A DNA stretch of 42,892 nucleotides. Origin: an uncultured Bacilli bacterium. GTDB lineage: Bacteria; Bacillota_I; Bacilli_A; RF39; UBA660. Location: contig CALVZA010000048.1 in assembly GCA_944372415.1 (NCBI GenBank), forward strand, positions 1 to 42,892. Direction: 5' to 3'. Below are positions 6,695 through 16,198 of this stretch, one piece after another. Every line of letters begins with the position of its first letter. The stretch's first letter is position 1. Under the pieces are notes generated by a model. The model saw nothing but the letters and a program-made list of their open reading frames with translations, did no database searches and was not told where the DNA came from. The position numbers were made by a program, and so were the translations under genes.

Positions 6695-8077
6695 TTAAAA
6701 ATCTAAATCTCCCAATTCAAGTTTTTTTGTTTTCATTAAGTCATCTAACGCATCATCTATATCTTGTTTAGGTTCTTCTTTCATTTGACGTCTTGTTTCT
6801 TCTAATATATTAAGAGTATCAGTATTTTCTTTAATAATATCATTTTCTAAAGTATCATTATTTAATATATTAGGATCTGTTTCTATATTTTCTTCTTCTT
6901 TATTTTGATTATTATTATTGTTTTTATCATTATTATCTTTTTTATTCTTTTTATCTTTATTTTTCTTTTTCTTAAATATTAAAATAAATGCAGTAATAAT
7001 AATTCCTAATCCTAATATAGATAATAATATAATTAACCAAGTATTATTTTTTTTCTTTGTTACTTTACTAGTTTCTAGTTTTTTATCTTCTTCTTTTTCT
7101 TCTTCAAGTTCTTCTTTAGTAACTATTATAGTATAAACTTGCTTATTTTCTCCATCACTACTTGTTACAGTAATTGTAATAGTGTTTTCTCCTTCTTTTA
7201 AGTTCTCATTACCCTTAATTTCTACGTTAGCAGTTGGATCTTCTGGAACATAGCTAATATCTAATTTATTAATATCCATTCCAACAGTGGCAGTATAATC
7301 ATTTACCATAGAGTCAAAATTAGGACTTAATATAGCATCTTTTATTTTTAAGCTTTCTAAATAAGCAGAACTAGTAGTTATTTCTCCTCTATAAACATTC
7401 AAATTATAAGTTTTAACTAAAGTACCATTTTCAGCATATATTTTTAACTGTACTTGATTAGCACCTGTTTCTAAAGGAACTCTAATAGAATTTTGAGATT
7501 TTTCTTGATCATTTAATGACCAACTACAGTTATCAGTACAAGTTGGAGTAACAGTAACAGAGTTTATTGTATCTTTAATTCCCGTAACTGTGTAATCTAA
7601 TATATCACTACTAAATGTTTTATCAAGTGACCCAACAGAGAATGCTATATTTGATACTGTTGTAGTGCTTTTTAATTCAACAGGCTTAGTAGTACCCGCT
7701 TTTAAAGTAAATGTTTTAGTTGCTCCCGGAATATCACCACCTATAGTAATTGTTGTTTCCTTACTATCAGCAGTAGAATTTTTAACAGTTAAAGTTGCTA
7801 TAGTGGTTTCAGATGTTATCGTAGTAGTAATTAAGGTACATTCTAAATTCTTATCACAAGTACCATAATCACTTTTTAATTCATAAGTTAAATCATCATT
7901 TGTTTTATCAACTTTCAATTTAATAGAGTCTTTTGTATCACTTTCTGGATTATACTTTATAATATACTCTGCAGTATTATTATTTGGATTACCTTCAAAA
8001 GTCAAAGTAGCAGCATTTGTAACTGTAGGAAATAATAATATTCCCATTCCAACTAATAAATATTTAAAATTTTTCAA
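6695..8077 (-). CDS. Surface protein with two cadherin-like beta-sandwich domains
   Basis: About 460 residues. A signal peptide (KNFKYLLVGMGILLFPTVTNA) is followed by a beta-rich region with a CDKNLEC pair. Two cadherin-like beta-sandwich (Cadherin-like/PF12733 type) repeats follow, near residues 140-232 and 240-320, each with the LDYTV or NDYTA turn and ending in YNLNVYRG or YTIIVTKE. One membrane helix lies near 345-370, then a cytoplasmic tail with Lys/Asn runs. The outer part probably binds other proteins or sugars. The frame opens with GTG at 8086, but AAAGGA is only a base or two before it; TTG at 8077 has proper spacing, so I prefer that start. Confidence 0.8.
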   Translation of the reverse strand: MKNFKYLLVGMGILLFPTVTNAATLTFEGNPNNNTAEYIIKYNPESDTKDSIKLKVDKTNDDLTYELKSDYGTCDKNLECTLITTTITSETTIATLTVKNSTADSKETTITIGGDIPGATKTFTLKAGTTKPVELKSTTTVSNIAFSVGSLDKTFSSDILDYTVTGIKDTINSVTVTPTCTDNCSWSLNDQEKSQNSIRVPLETGANQVQLKIYAENGTLVKTYNLNVYRGEITTSSAYLESLKIKDAILSPNFDSMVNDYTATVGMDINKLDISYVPEDPTANVEIKGNENLKEGENTITITVTSSDGENKQVYTIIVTKEELEEEKEEDKKLETSKVTKKKNNTWLIILLSILGLGIIITAFILIFKKKKNKDKKNKKDNNDKNNNNNQNKEEENIETDPNILNNDTLENDIIKENTDTLNILEETRRQMKEEPKQDIDDALDDLMKTKKLELGDLDF

Positions 8078-8261
8078 ATTTAACACATCCTTTATTCTAA
8101 TAACATTTTATCATATATAAAAAAAAATACAAGATTTTTTATTTTTTTGAGTTTCGATTTTTTACGATTTTCTCTCTATATATTTTTTTATTAACTTGCA
8201 TAAATATTTCATTTTTATTCTTTTTATATTTTTTTTATATTTTATTTCACAACAAAATTCA

Positions 8262-8282
8262 GGTGCTTTACCTGTTTTTTCT
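8262..8282 (+). terminator. Hairpin at the left side of the IS
   Basis: CAGGT-GCTTT-ACCTG followed by TTTTTT on the plus strand. It lies behind the transposase gene and would stop transcription entering the element from the left. Confidence 0.6.
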
Positions 8283-8303
8283 TAAGTATAAATTAATTCT
8301 ATT

Positions 8304-9566
8304 TTAGAGTTTTAATTCTAATTGTTTATATCTTTTTCTTTTTTCTACATGCTGCCATTCTTTTATCCCTGTATGTGCTAATTCTAATATTTTTCCTATA
8401 CCTCGTGCTATTTGTCCTGTCCACATACTTACTTTTTCCCTTAATGATTCACTTGCATATATTATCTTTAGTGTTAAAAGACTTTTATTTATCTTTTCTC
8501 CTTTTAATCCTATATATCCCATAAATATCGTTAAAATTAAATTTAAATTATTCATACCTTTTAATGTTCTTAGTCTAATATTTTCAAAATCATATTCTTC
8601 TTTTTTTGTTCTAAAATATTCTTCTACTCTCCATCTATAAAAATACAATCTTACTACTTTTATTACATCTTCCTTTGAATGTATACTTCTATTTGTAAGT
8701 AGTATTAATGGTCTTTCTTCGTTTAATCCATATACAAATACTAATTCATAATTTTTCTTGTTATATGGTAATGTTACTCTTGTATGACTTACATATACTT
8801 CTTTTCTATCATTATCATCAAACCATAATTCCATTCTTACTTTCCCTTTTCGTTTTAATGCTTCTTTGTAACAATTCTTTTTTCTTCCTTTAAATAAGAA
8901 ATTTCTTTTATCATCAATTCTAATTACAAAATAATCTCCATTAGATTCTACATAATCTATTATTTTATTATCATCATATCCTCTATCAAATATCATATTG
9001 CATTTTCTTTTAAGTATATCTCTTACTTTATTAATACTTTCAAATGTATATTCGTTCATACTTATAAAATTATTACTTTTGCAAGAATATATTTTGCTAT
9101 ATAAACTAATTGGTTGTTTTTCTTCTCTTGTTAAGCATACTGCTTCACAAACATGATAACCATTAACAATTTCCTTATTTATGCTTGAAGCATCAACAAC
9201 TCTATCTAAATCTTCAAATTTTTTGCCATATCTTTTTGCAATATCAGAATCATCGAAAATTGTAATTGGTTCATCATGGAATAAATCCTTTATTTCATCA
9301 TAATAATTATTTTTAATAATATTAATTTCATCATTAGTTAAATTAGAATAATTATTACATAATCTTTCTATAACATATTTTAATTTAATATCTTCTTTTA
9401 ATGCTCTTGCGATATTTGAAATAAGACAAGATTTTGATTTTGCAATACCATATAAAGAATCCATAATAAATTTCTCAGTAGGTTTAGATAAATTATTTGA
9501 CATTTTTTTAGAAAAATTTAAAATATCTCTTTTCATTTCATAAGTATTTAAAGTATAATTAAACAT
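8304..9566 (-). CDS. IS4-family DDE transposase
   Basis: 420 residues. The catalytic triad of the RNase H-like domain is visible: first Asp in IFDDSD (about residue 105), second Asp in MIFDRGYDD (about 194), and Glu at about 315 within LYFYRWRVEEYFRTKKE. That segment fits the IS4 signature Y-x2-R-x3-E-x6-K exactly. The frame extends to a TTG at 9581, but the ATG at 9566 has GGAGGTG eight bases in front and is the likely start. The gene is uninterrupted and all motifs are present, so the element may be active. Its direction is the same as its neighbours. Confidence 0.92.
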   Translation of the reverse strand: MFNYTLNTYEMKRDILNFSKKMSNNLSKPTEKFIMDSLYGIAKSKSCLISNIARALKEDIKLKYVIERLCNNYSNLTNDEINIIKNNYYDEIKDLFHDEPITIFDDSDIAKRYGKKFEDLDRVVDASSINKEIVNGYHVCEAVCLTREEKQPISLYSKIYSCKSNNFISMNEYTFESINKVRDILKRKCNMIFDRGYDDNKIIDYVESNGDYFVIRIDDKRNFLFKGRKKNCYKEALKRKGKVRMELWFDDNDRKEVYVSHTRVTLPYNKKNYELVFVYGLNEERPLILLTNRSIHSKEDVIKVVRLYFYRWRVEEYFRTKKEEYDFENIRLRTLKGMNNLNLILTIFMGYIGLKGEKINKSLLTLKIIYASESLREKVSMWTGQIARGIGKILELAHTGIKEWQHVEKRKRYKQLELKL

Positions 9567-9664
9567 GTAAAACACCTCCAAAATTTTGTTTACTATTGTT
9601 TTTGATTTACAATTAAATTATACTAAACAAAATTGTGTTTTACCTTAATTTTCATACAAAAAAT

Positions 9665-9699
9665 CAGAAAATCTTAAAGAAATTCTGATTTTTTTAATT
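9665..9699. terminator. Bidirectional hairpin right of the IS
   Basis: AAATCAGAA and TTCTGATTT form a 9-bp stem with T-runs on both strands. It can end the gene at 9730-10107 and shield the transposase from outside transcription. Confidence 0.75.
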
Positions 9700-9729
9700 A
9701 TCCACAAAATTTTACCTCAACTCAAATTT

Positions 9730-10107
9730 TTATTTTATTGTATTTCTCTTATTTAATTTTAATTGTTTAACATATTCTTTTTTAACAGATTTTACTAGCA
9801 TATATTTACCATAATTATCTCTATACCACTTTTTATAATTTTTTATATAATCTTCATTTAAAGATTCACCATTTTCTAAATATAAATTTCTCTTTAAAAA
9901 TGGATACTGTTCTTTTAAAATATTCATAATAGTATTTCTATAATAACTAATATTACTCATATTTACTTCTTCGCCAACAACAAATGATGCAAATTCAAAT
10001 ATTTTCTCATATTCAAAACCTCCTAAATAACAGACTTCAACAAAAGAAGCAACTATATCTGTTTTAAAATATTTTTCTTGATTTTTTGTAGTTATTTCAT
10101 AAAACAT
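9730..10107 (-). CDS. Unknown protein, 125 residues
   Basis: I do not recognise this protein. It is predicted soluble, with an aromatic and Glu-rich N-terminal half (FKTDIVASFVEVCYLGGFEYEKIFEFASFVVGEE) and a basic C terminus (KSVKKEYVKQLKLNKRN). The ATG has AAAGGAATT a little upstream. It follows hemW closely (18 bases) and in the same direction, so it is probably co-transcribed with it. It ends just before the IS and appears complete. Confidence 0.6.
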   Translation of the reverse strand: MFYEITTKNQEKYFKTDIVASFVEVCYLGGFEYEKIFEFASFVVGEEVNMSNISYYRNTIMNILKEQYPFLKRNLYLENGESLNEDYIKNYKKWYRDNYGKYMLVKSVKKEYVKQLKLNKRNTIK

Positions 10108-10125
10108 AATATTATAATTCCTTTC

Positions 10126-11208
10126 TTATATTAATTTTAACAAAATTTCATTCATAATGTAAAGTTTATCTGGGTTTATAAAAATATAACCATTTTTATA
10201 TTTTAAGTCTTTATTTTTAAGTAATGGTTTAATAGGAAACACATCTTGCATATTAACACCATATTTATCATAAAACTCTTCTAAATTAATACCATTTATC
10301 TTTCTTAAACCTAACATAAGTTCATTTTCTTGAGTTTCTTTAAATCCAACTATTTCTTGTTTGTATACAAATTCTTTTTTTACATACTTATTAAGATTTT
10401 TAGTATTTTCATACCTAATACCATCTATATAACCATGTGCTCCTAATCCAAAACCATAGTATTCTTGATTATTCCAATAATTTAAATTATGAATAGACTG
10501 ATATCCATCAAGAGAAAAATTGCTTATTTCATAATGAATATATTTTTTCTTATGTAATTTATTTCTTATATAATTGTACATTTCTAAATCTAATTCTTCA
10601 TCTATAGGAGTTACTTTGTTTAAACTTAATTTAGTATATTCTTCTAATATTAATGAATATGTACTAATATGTGTAGGTTTTAATTTTAATATTAAATCTA
10701 AATCTTTTTTTAAAGTTTTAATTGTTTCTCCTGGAATTCCATACATTAAATCTATATTAATATTATTAATTCCTATATTTCTAATCATGTTAACTTTTTT
10801 TAAAACATCTTCAAAATCAGAGTATCTTTCCATAAATTTTAATTTATTTTTATCAAAGGATTCTACTCCTATACTTATTCTATTAACGTTATTATCTTTT
10901 AATAACAATATTAATTCTTCTGTTATATCATTTACATTACATTCAAAGGTATATTCTTTAATATTATTTATTTTAACTATTTTTAAAATATTAAACAGTT
11001 CCTTTAATTCATTTATATTTAGCGAACTAGGACTTCCTCCTCCAATATATAAAGTATCTAATTCTTCATCATTATATCTATCTTCTATTTCTGATTTCAA
11101 AGCTTGTAAATATTTTTTTACATTTGTTTCATTATATAACTGTTTACAAAAATCACAATAAGTACAAATTGATTTACAAAAAGGTATATGTATATACATT
11201 GATTTCAT
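10126..11208 (-). CDS. hemW: Radical SAM heme chaperone HemW
   Basis: 360 residues. The start KSMYIHIPFCKSICTYCDFC carries the CxxxCxxC cluster motif at Cys11, Cys15 and Cys18, followed by Cys21, the HemW-type CxxxCxxCxxC arrangement. LYIGGGSPS, SIGVESFD, NIDLMYGIPGET, THISTYSLILEE and GFGLGAHGYI are further family motifs. HemW proteins were long annotated as oxygen-independent coproporphyrinogen oxidase but act in heme trafficking. The ATG follows TTAGGTGATATACT. It lies between the HerA-type gene, whose terminator is upstream, and the 125-residue gene. Confidence 0.92.
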   Translation of the reverse strand: MKSMYIHIPFCKSICTYCDFCKQLYNETNVKKYLQALKSEIEDRYNDEELDTLYIGGGSPSSLNINELKELFNILKIVKINNIKEYTFECNVNDITEELILLLKDNNVNRISIGVESFDKNKLKFMERYSDFEDVLKKVNMIRNIGINNINIDLMYGIPGETIKTLKKDLDLILKLKPTHISTYSLILEEYTKLSLNKVTPIDEELDLEMYNYIRNKLHKKKYIHYEISNFSLDGYQSIHNLNYWNNQEYYGFGLGAHGYIDGIRYENTKNLNKYVKKEFVYKQEIVGFKETQENELMLGLRKINGINLEEFYDKYGVNMQDVFPIKPLLKNKDLKYKNGYIFINPDKLYIMNEILLKLI

Positions 11209-11254
11209 AGTATATCACCTAAATATAGTATAACATCTTTTATTTTATAATAAA

Positions 11255-11277
11255 AGAAAAACAACTATAAAAGTTGC
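11255..11277 (-). terminator. Terminator of the HerA-type gene
   Basis: On the minus strand CAACT (11276-11272), loop, AGTTG (11266-11262), then TTTTTCTTTT, directly behind the stop codon. Confidence 0.8.
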
Positions 11278-13032
11278 TTAACCTCTCCATCTATTTATAA
11301 TATCACAATTTGAACTATATGGTGTAGGATCTGGCATATCCATCTTTATAAGCAAGGGTATTTTAAATGCATTTCCAAATGCAACTAACGTTCCAGGTTG
11401 TAATGAATTTAATTTATCTATAACATCACCACTAATATTAGGAAGCATTTTTTCAATATATTCTAAATCTTTTGGATGAGTCATTTTTAATATTAAGAAA
11501 TTACTCATTTGCGAAACTACAGTATCACTTATTTCTACAGGTCTTTGACTTACTAAATCTAAAATAACTCCATATTTTCTTCCTTCTTTTGCAATACGTT
11601 CAAATATATTATAGCCAAGTAAAAATACATCATTATCTTTTACAACATATCTATGTGCTTCTTCTATAAATAAATGAAACGGAATACTTGCTCTATCTGT
11701 TCTAGATTTAGCAAAATCAAATAACATTTTAGATAATATTTTAACAATAACCTTTGCTAAATTATCATCGACACCTTCTAAATTAACATTAATAATTTGA
11801 CTTCTTTTATTATTATTCATAATTAAATTAGATATATAAGTTTCTAAATTATTATACTCAGTAGCATTAAAGAATTCACTATTACTACTATTTATTAAGG
11901 AATTTAATCTAACTTTTAATATAATTGCAGCATCTTGTATGGTACTATTTTCTTGGAACCCCTCACCTATTAACGTAAAGTTTAAAGCATTAGATAAATC
12001 GTTTAAAGTAAAATAAGCTTGATCTGGAATTTTAATTGAATTTTCTAATGAATCATCAATATATTTATTTAAATATTCATTTAATAATACTGATTCACCA
12101 AATTCTCCATTTCTATCTATTCCAAAACATTCACTAAAAATTCTAGTATATCCTATTCCTTGTAATTCAGCTTTTAAATTAAATTCTTCTGTAGAACAAC
12201 TTGCTATAATAGAGAATATATCAGATTTTTTTGCTGTAGCACTTTGGTTAGAAAATAATACATTCATTATAGCTTTAGCAATTAGATGATTTTTTAATTT
12301 TTTAGCATTATCATCATTTCTAGAAAATATTCTAACTAATTTATACATTCTTTCTATTATGGTTATTTGTTGATGATCAGTTGCTTGCAATAATAAAGCA
12401 ATATCATCTATAGATAATAAATATATAGGAATAATTAACTTACCGTCAGTAGTATCTACTGGATTAGTAGTTAAAAATTTATATTGATAATTTGGATTTA
12501 TTTCTGATAAACTTTTAAAAGCATTTTTATATTCTCCATATGCATCAAAGAAAAATAAATTAGCATTATAAGTCAAGAAGTTTTTATTTAAAAAAACATT
12601 TTGAATTATTCTAGATACACTACAACTTTTACCACTACCAGAGTTACCAAATATAGATAAATGATTAGAAAATAAATCATTTATATTACAATATATATTT
12701 TTATTAGGGTATATTGGACTTTTACCAATATATATACTAAATGCATTATCGCTACCTAATAATATATTTAATTCTTCTTCATTTATAACTCTTAATGTAC
12801 TTGATAAAGATGGTTTTATTATAGTACCAGCAATAAATTTTTCTCCAATAAATTGTCCCTTTAAATCTACTTGTATAGTACTTTCTAAAACTGTTCTAAT
12901 TTCACCTAATATTTTAGTGTTTTCATCTATAAATACTACGTGCAAATTCATTAAATTAGGTACAACTTGCACTTGTTTATTTATTTCAACTTCTACAGTT
13001 GAATCAGTAATATTTAATATTTTTCCAAACAT
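11278..13032 (-). CDS. HerA/FtsK-type ATPase (DUF87 family)
   Basis: 584 residues. An N-terminal beta-barrel (residues 1-75, the HAS-barrel pattern of HerA) is followed by Walker A GNSGSGKSCS at 129-138 and Walker B FHLFIEEAHRYV near 455. The later segments ISDTVVSQMSNFLILKMTHPKDL and LQPGTLVAFGNAF are typical of HerA-like hexameric translocases. HerA usually partners the NurA nuclease or SIR2/other effectors; neither is next to it here, so this is a solitary copy. It follows the nucleoside phosphorylase gene by 47 bases and may share its transcript. AGAAGGTG precedes the ATG. Confidence 0.85.
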   Translation of the reverse strand: MFGKILNITDSTVEVEINKQVQVVPNLMNLHVVFIDENTKILGEIRTVLESTIQVDLKGQFIGEKFIAGTIIKPSLSSTLRVINEEELNILLGSDNAFSIYIGKSPIYPNKNIYCNINDLFSNHLSIFGNSGSGKSCSVSRIIQNVFLNKNFLTYNANLFFFDAYGEYKNAFKSLSEINPNYQYKFLTTNPVDTTDGKLIIPIYLLSIDDIALLLQATDHQQITIIERMYKLVRIFSRNDDNAKKLKNHLIAKAIMNVLFSNQSATAKKSDIFSIIASCSTEEFNLKAELQGIGYTRIFSECFGIDRNGEFGESVLLNEYLNKYIDDSLENSIKIPDQAYFTLNDLSNALNFTLIGEGFQENSTIQDAAIILKVRLNSLINSSNSEFFNATEYNNLETYISNLIMNNNKRSQIINVNLEGVDDNLAKVIVKILSKMLFDFAKSRTDRASIPFHLFIEEAHRYVVKDNDVFLLGYNIFERIAKEGRKYGVILDLVSQRPVEISDTVVSQMSNFLILKMTHPKDLEYIEKMLPNISGDVIDKLNSLQPGTLVAFGNAFKIPLLIKMDMPDPTPYSSNCDIINRWRG

Positions 13033-13079
13033 ATTAACACCTTCTATTCTTAATAATTATATCATAGTATTTATAATTA

Positions 13080-14306
13080 TTATTTTATATCAAAACAATT
13101 TACATCTTCATTTGACAATTTTATATTTTTATTAGTATATAATGTTGCCAAAATATCTCCTTTTTTTACTTTATCATTTATTTCTTTATAAAGTTTTATT
13201 CCAGCAGAATAATCAATTGTTTCTCTATCATTAATTTTACCAGCACCAAGTTTAAGAGCAAGTTGTCCTATTTTTAAAGCATCTATATTTTTTAATACGC
13301 CAGTTTTTTCACTTTTAATAACTTTAATTTTAGCATCAATTTTTAATTTACTTAAATCTCCATTTTGTGCTTTAACAAATTGAATAAATTTTTTATACGC
13401 TTTTCCATTTTTTATTACTTCATCTACTAACTCGCTTGCTTCTTCTACAGTTATATTTTTAGCCATTGATATAAGTAAACTTGCTATTTCTTTAGATGCT
13501 TCATAAAGTCTACCTTTGCTCCCTTTTAATACGTTTATTGCCTCTTCTACTTCTAAAGCATTTCCAATACTATTTGATAATGGAACATTCATATCACTTA
13601 TAATAGTTATCACTTTTTTGTTATATTTTTTACCAATTTCTTTCATCCAAGAACTTAAAAGTTTAGCGTCTTTTTTTGTTTTTATTAAAGCACCACTACC
13701 AACTTTTATATCTATAAGAATTATATTAGCTCCACTTGCTATTTTTTTAGACATTATACTTGATGCAATTAATGGAATAGATTCTGTTGTTCCTGAATTA
13801 TTTCTAAGATTATAAATTATTTTGTCTAAAGGAACTAATCTTTTTGTTTGTGAACAATCAACAAATCCTACATTACGTAAATTATTTATAAATTCTTTTT
13901 TATTAAGATTAACATTAAATTTAGGAATACTTTCTAATTTATCTATCGTTCCTCCAGTAATTCCTAGTCCTCTACCACTTATTTTTGCCATATAGCACCC
14001 AAGTGCTGCTACTATTGGACCTACAACTAAAGTAGTAGTATCACCTATTCCACCCGTAGAGTGTTTATCTACTATTTTATCACTTACTTTACTTAAATCA
14101 TAAATATCTCCACTTTTAATAAAAATATCTGTTAAATTAATAGTTTCTTCTTTAGTCATACCATTTATTAAAATAGCCATTAATAAACTACTCATTTGAT
14201 AATCTTCATGACGTTTATTTAAATAACCCAAAAAAGCATAATTTAATTCATCATAAGTTAATTCATTACCTAATCTTTTTTTATCTATAATCTCAATTAT
14301 ATTCAT
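13080..14306 (-). CDS. pdp: Pyrimidine-nucleoside (thymidine) phosphorylase
   Basis: 408 residues, slightly shorter than the usual 430-440. DKHSTGGIGDTTT (phosphate binding) and KISGRGLGITGGTIDKLESIPKF are clear; TTESIPLIASSIMSKKIASGA is the pyrimidine-binding region. The enzyme splits uridine, thymidine or deoxyuridine with phosphate to base and (deoxy)ribose-1-phosphate, feeding nucleoside salvage. The usual LRDVTATV stretch is changed to LRNNSGTTES, so specificity may differ. It lies between the tsf terminator and the HerA-type gene. Confidence 0.9.
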   Translation of the reverse strand: MNIIEIIDKKRLGNELTYDELNYAFLGYLNKRHEDYQMSSLLMAILINGMTKEETINLTDIFIKSGDIYDLSKVSDKIVDKHSTGGIGDTTTLVVGPIVAALGCYMAKISGRGLGITGGTIDKLESIPKFNVNLNKKEFINNLRNVGFVDCSQTKRLVPLDKIIYNLRNNSGTTESIPLIASSIMSKKIASGANIILIDIKVGSGALIKTKKDAKLLSSWMKEIGKKYNKKVITIISDMNVPLSNSIGNALEVEEAINVLKGSKGRLYEASKEIASLLISMAKNITVEEASELVDEVIKNGKAYKKFIQFVKAQNGDLSKLKIDAKIKVIKSEKTGVLKNIDALKIGQLALKLGAGKINDRETIDYSAGIKLYKEINDKVKKGDILATLYTNKNIKLSNEDVNCFDIK

Positions 14307-14359
14307 AATAATCCCCTCTTATTCTTATATAATTCTACCATAATAAATTAAAAAAATAC

Positions 14360-14386
14360 ATAAAAAAATAACCATAAAGGTTATTT
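14360..14386 (-). terminator. Terminator of rpsB-tsf
   Basis: On the minus strand AATAACC (14385-14379), loop TTTAT, GGTTATT (14373-14367), then TTTTT. The stem contains the tsf stop codon. Confidence 0.85.
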
Positions 14387-15250
14387 AATTTGACTCATAA
14401 CTTCTTCAGCAAAGTTTTCTTCACGTTTTTGCATTCCTTCTCCAACTTCAAAACGTATCATTGATTTAACAACTCCACCATTATTTTTAACATAAGTTTG
14501 AACGTCAACATCTCCATCTTTAATAAATGCTTGATTTAATAAACATACTTCTTTATAGAATTTTTTAATTCTACCAGCAACCATTTTTTCTGCAATATCA
14601 GCAGGTTTTCCCTCTTCCATTGCTTGAGTTTTAAATACTTCGCTTTCACGTTCTACAACTTCAGTTGGAATATCAGCGCTACTTAAATATTGAGGTTTCA
14701 TAGCAGCAGCTTGCATTGCAACATCTCTTGCTACTTCTTCATTTGCTCCTTCAAGAACAGTTAAAACAGCAATTTTACCTCCCATATGTAAGTATTCACC
14801 AAAAACTTCATTATCGTTTTTCTCTACTAATTCAAATCTTCTTAAAGATAATTTTTCTCCAATTTTAGCAGTTTTTGCAATAATTAAATCATTAATAGTA
14901 CCGTCTTCTACTTCTAAAGTAAGAACATCATCTATAGATTTAGCTTTGCTTTTTAAAATTGTATTACCAATTGTATCAATCATTCCAGTAAATTCTTCAT
15001 TTTTACTTACGAAATCAGTTTCACTATTAACTTCTAATATAACAGCTTTATTGCCATCTATATAAATATTCGCTAATCCTTCTGCAGCGATACGGCTTGC
15101 TTTTTTAGCGCTTTTTGCAATACCTTTTTCTCTTAACCAGTCAACCGCTTTATCAATATCTCCATTAGTTTCAGATAAAGCCTTTTTGCAGTCCATCATA
15201 CCTGCACCTGTTAAAGTTCTTAATTCACTAACTTGTTTTGCACTAATCAT
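14381..15250 (-). CDS. tsf: Translation elongation factor Ts
   Basis: 289 residues, full length. The N-terminal ubiquitin-associated domain (VSELRTLTGAGMMDCKKALSETNGD) and the core signature EVNSETDFVSKNEEF are present. EF-Ts exchanges GDP for GTP on EF-Tu. It is 15 bases behind rpsB, and the pair is co-transcribed in most bacteria. A terminator overlaps its stop. Confidence 0.97.
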   Translation of the reverse strand: MISAKQVSELRTLTGAGMMDCKKALSETNGDIDKAVDWLREKGIAKSAKKASRIAAEGLANIYIDGNKAVILEVNSETDFVSKNEEFTGMIDTIGNTILKSKAKSIDDVLTLEVEDGTINDLIIAKTAKIGEKLSLRRFELVEKNDNEVFGEYLHMGGKIAVLTVLEGANEEVARDVAMQAAAMKPQYLSSADIPTEVVERESEVFKTQAMEEGKPADIAEKMVAGRIKKFYKEVCLLNQAFIKDGDVDVQTYVKNNGGVVKSMIRFEVGEGMQKREENFAEEVMSQIK

Positions 15251-15265
15251 TGATTATTCTCCTTT

Positions 15266-16198
15266 TTATTTATTTAAAACACTTATTAATTCATCTTTTT
15301 TCATTGAAGTATAACCACTTATACCTCTCTCTTTTGCTATAGTCTTTAATTCAGCAACAGTTTTTTTAGATAAATCTTCACTTGTTTCTTTAACTTCTTC
15401 TTTTATGTCTTCTTTAACTTCAACTTTTTCTTGTTTTTTAACTTCTTTTACTTCTTTAACTTCTTCTTTTTTTGTAGCTTTTTTAGGCTCTTCTTCAGTT
15501 ATATAATCTACTATTTCTAAACCTTTAGCCTCACAAATAGCATTATTTAAAACGCCTAATACTACCTTAACACTTCTAACTGCATCATCATTTCCTGGAA
15601 TAACAAAATCAACATCATCAGGATCACAGTTAGTATCAACTATACCAAATACAGGTATATTTAATTTTCTAGCTTCTCTAATTGCATTAATTTCTTTTTT
15701 TGGATCTACTATAATTAAAGCGTTAGGTAATCTATCCATATTTCTTATACCACATAACACTTTATTTAATTTATCATATTCTTTTTTTAAGCCTATTACT
15801 TCTTTTTTAGGAAGTAATTCAAATGAACCATCTTTTTCCATATTTTCTATTTCTTCTAAACGTTTAACACGTCTTCTAATAGTACGGAAATTAGTTAATG
15901 TTCCACCTAACCACCTTTCAGTTACATAAAAACTTTCACTACGCAATGCTTCTTCAACACATACTTCGCTTGCTTGTTTTTTAGTACCTGCAAATAAGAA
16001 TTTTCCTCCATTTTCTGCAATTTTTTTAATTTCTGCATATGCTTTTTCAATACATTCTACAGTCTTTTCAAGATTAATAATATATATATCATCTCTTGAA
16101 GTAAAGATGTATTCCTTCATTTTAGGATTCCATCTTTTAGTTTGATGTCCAAATTGAACACCTGCTTCTAATAAATTATTCATAGAAACAACAGCCAT
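15266..16198 (-). CDS. rpsB: 30S ribosomal protein S2 with C-terminal Rho_N-like domain
   Basis: 310 residues against the usual 230-260. Residues 1-230 are normal S2 ([64 protein letters not shown]). Then come about 40 residues of Lys/Glu/Val linker and, at 275-310, a compact motif [21 protein letters not shown], followed by MKKDELI. That matches the helical Rho N-terminal/SAP-like fold that binds nucleic acids. The tail is in frame and is the gene's natural end. The ATG lies behind AAAGGATTGTG. A long leader separates promoter and start, as is common for ribosomal protein operons under feedback control. Confidence 0.95.
   Translation of the reverse strand: MAVVSMNNLLEAGVQFGHQTKRWNPKMKEYIFTSRDDIYIINLEKTVECIEKAYAEIKKIAENGGKFLFAGTKKQASEVCVEEALRSESFYVTERWLGGTLTNFRTIRRRVKRLEEIENMEKDGSFELLPKKEVIGLKKEYDKLNKVLCGIRNMDRLPNALIIVDPKKEINAIREARKLNIPVFGIVDTNCDPDDVDFVIPGNDDAVRSVKVVLGVLNNAICEAKGLEIVDYITEEEPKKATKKEEVKEVKEVKKQEKVEVKEDIKEEVKETSEDLSKKTVAELKTIAKERGISGYTSMKKDELISVLNK

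Larger units (their letters stand above)
8240..9720 (-). mobile_element. IS4-family insertion sequence (ends not fixed)
   Basis: The transposase gene at 8304-9566 is flanked by non-coding DNA with hairpins on both sides (8262-8276 and 9665-9699). Related motifs near the two sides (AACAAAATT followed by CAGGTGCTTTAC at 8254, and AACAAAATTTTGGAGGTG before the transposase ATG, read on the minus strand) are in inverted orientation but not clearly terminal. I found no convincing target duplication, so the limits given are approximate. Confidence 0.5.

Noticed and set aside
6895-6965. Asn/Lys-rich low-complexity run as a frameshift or assembly error in the surface protein
   Set aside because: The frame stays open on both sides and the acidic tail continues; such tails are usual behind a membrane helix in AT-rich genomes.
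10574-11161. 195-codon plus-strand ORF opposite hemW
   Set aside because: It is a shadow of hemW without a ribosome site or recognisable protein features; the same holds for the other opposite-strand frames inside conserved genes, such as that within the aminopeptidase.
11278-13032. FtsK or conjugation ATPase from an integrated element
   Set aside because: The N-terminal barrel and the C-terminal motifs are of HerA type, and no other conjugation genes are nearby.
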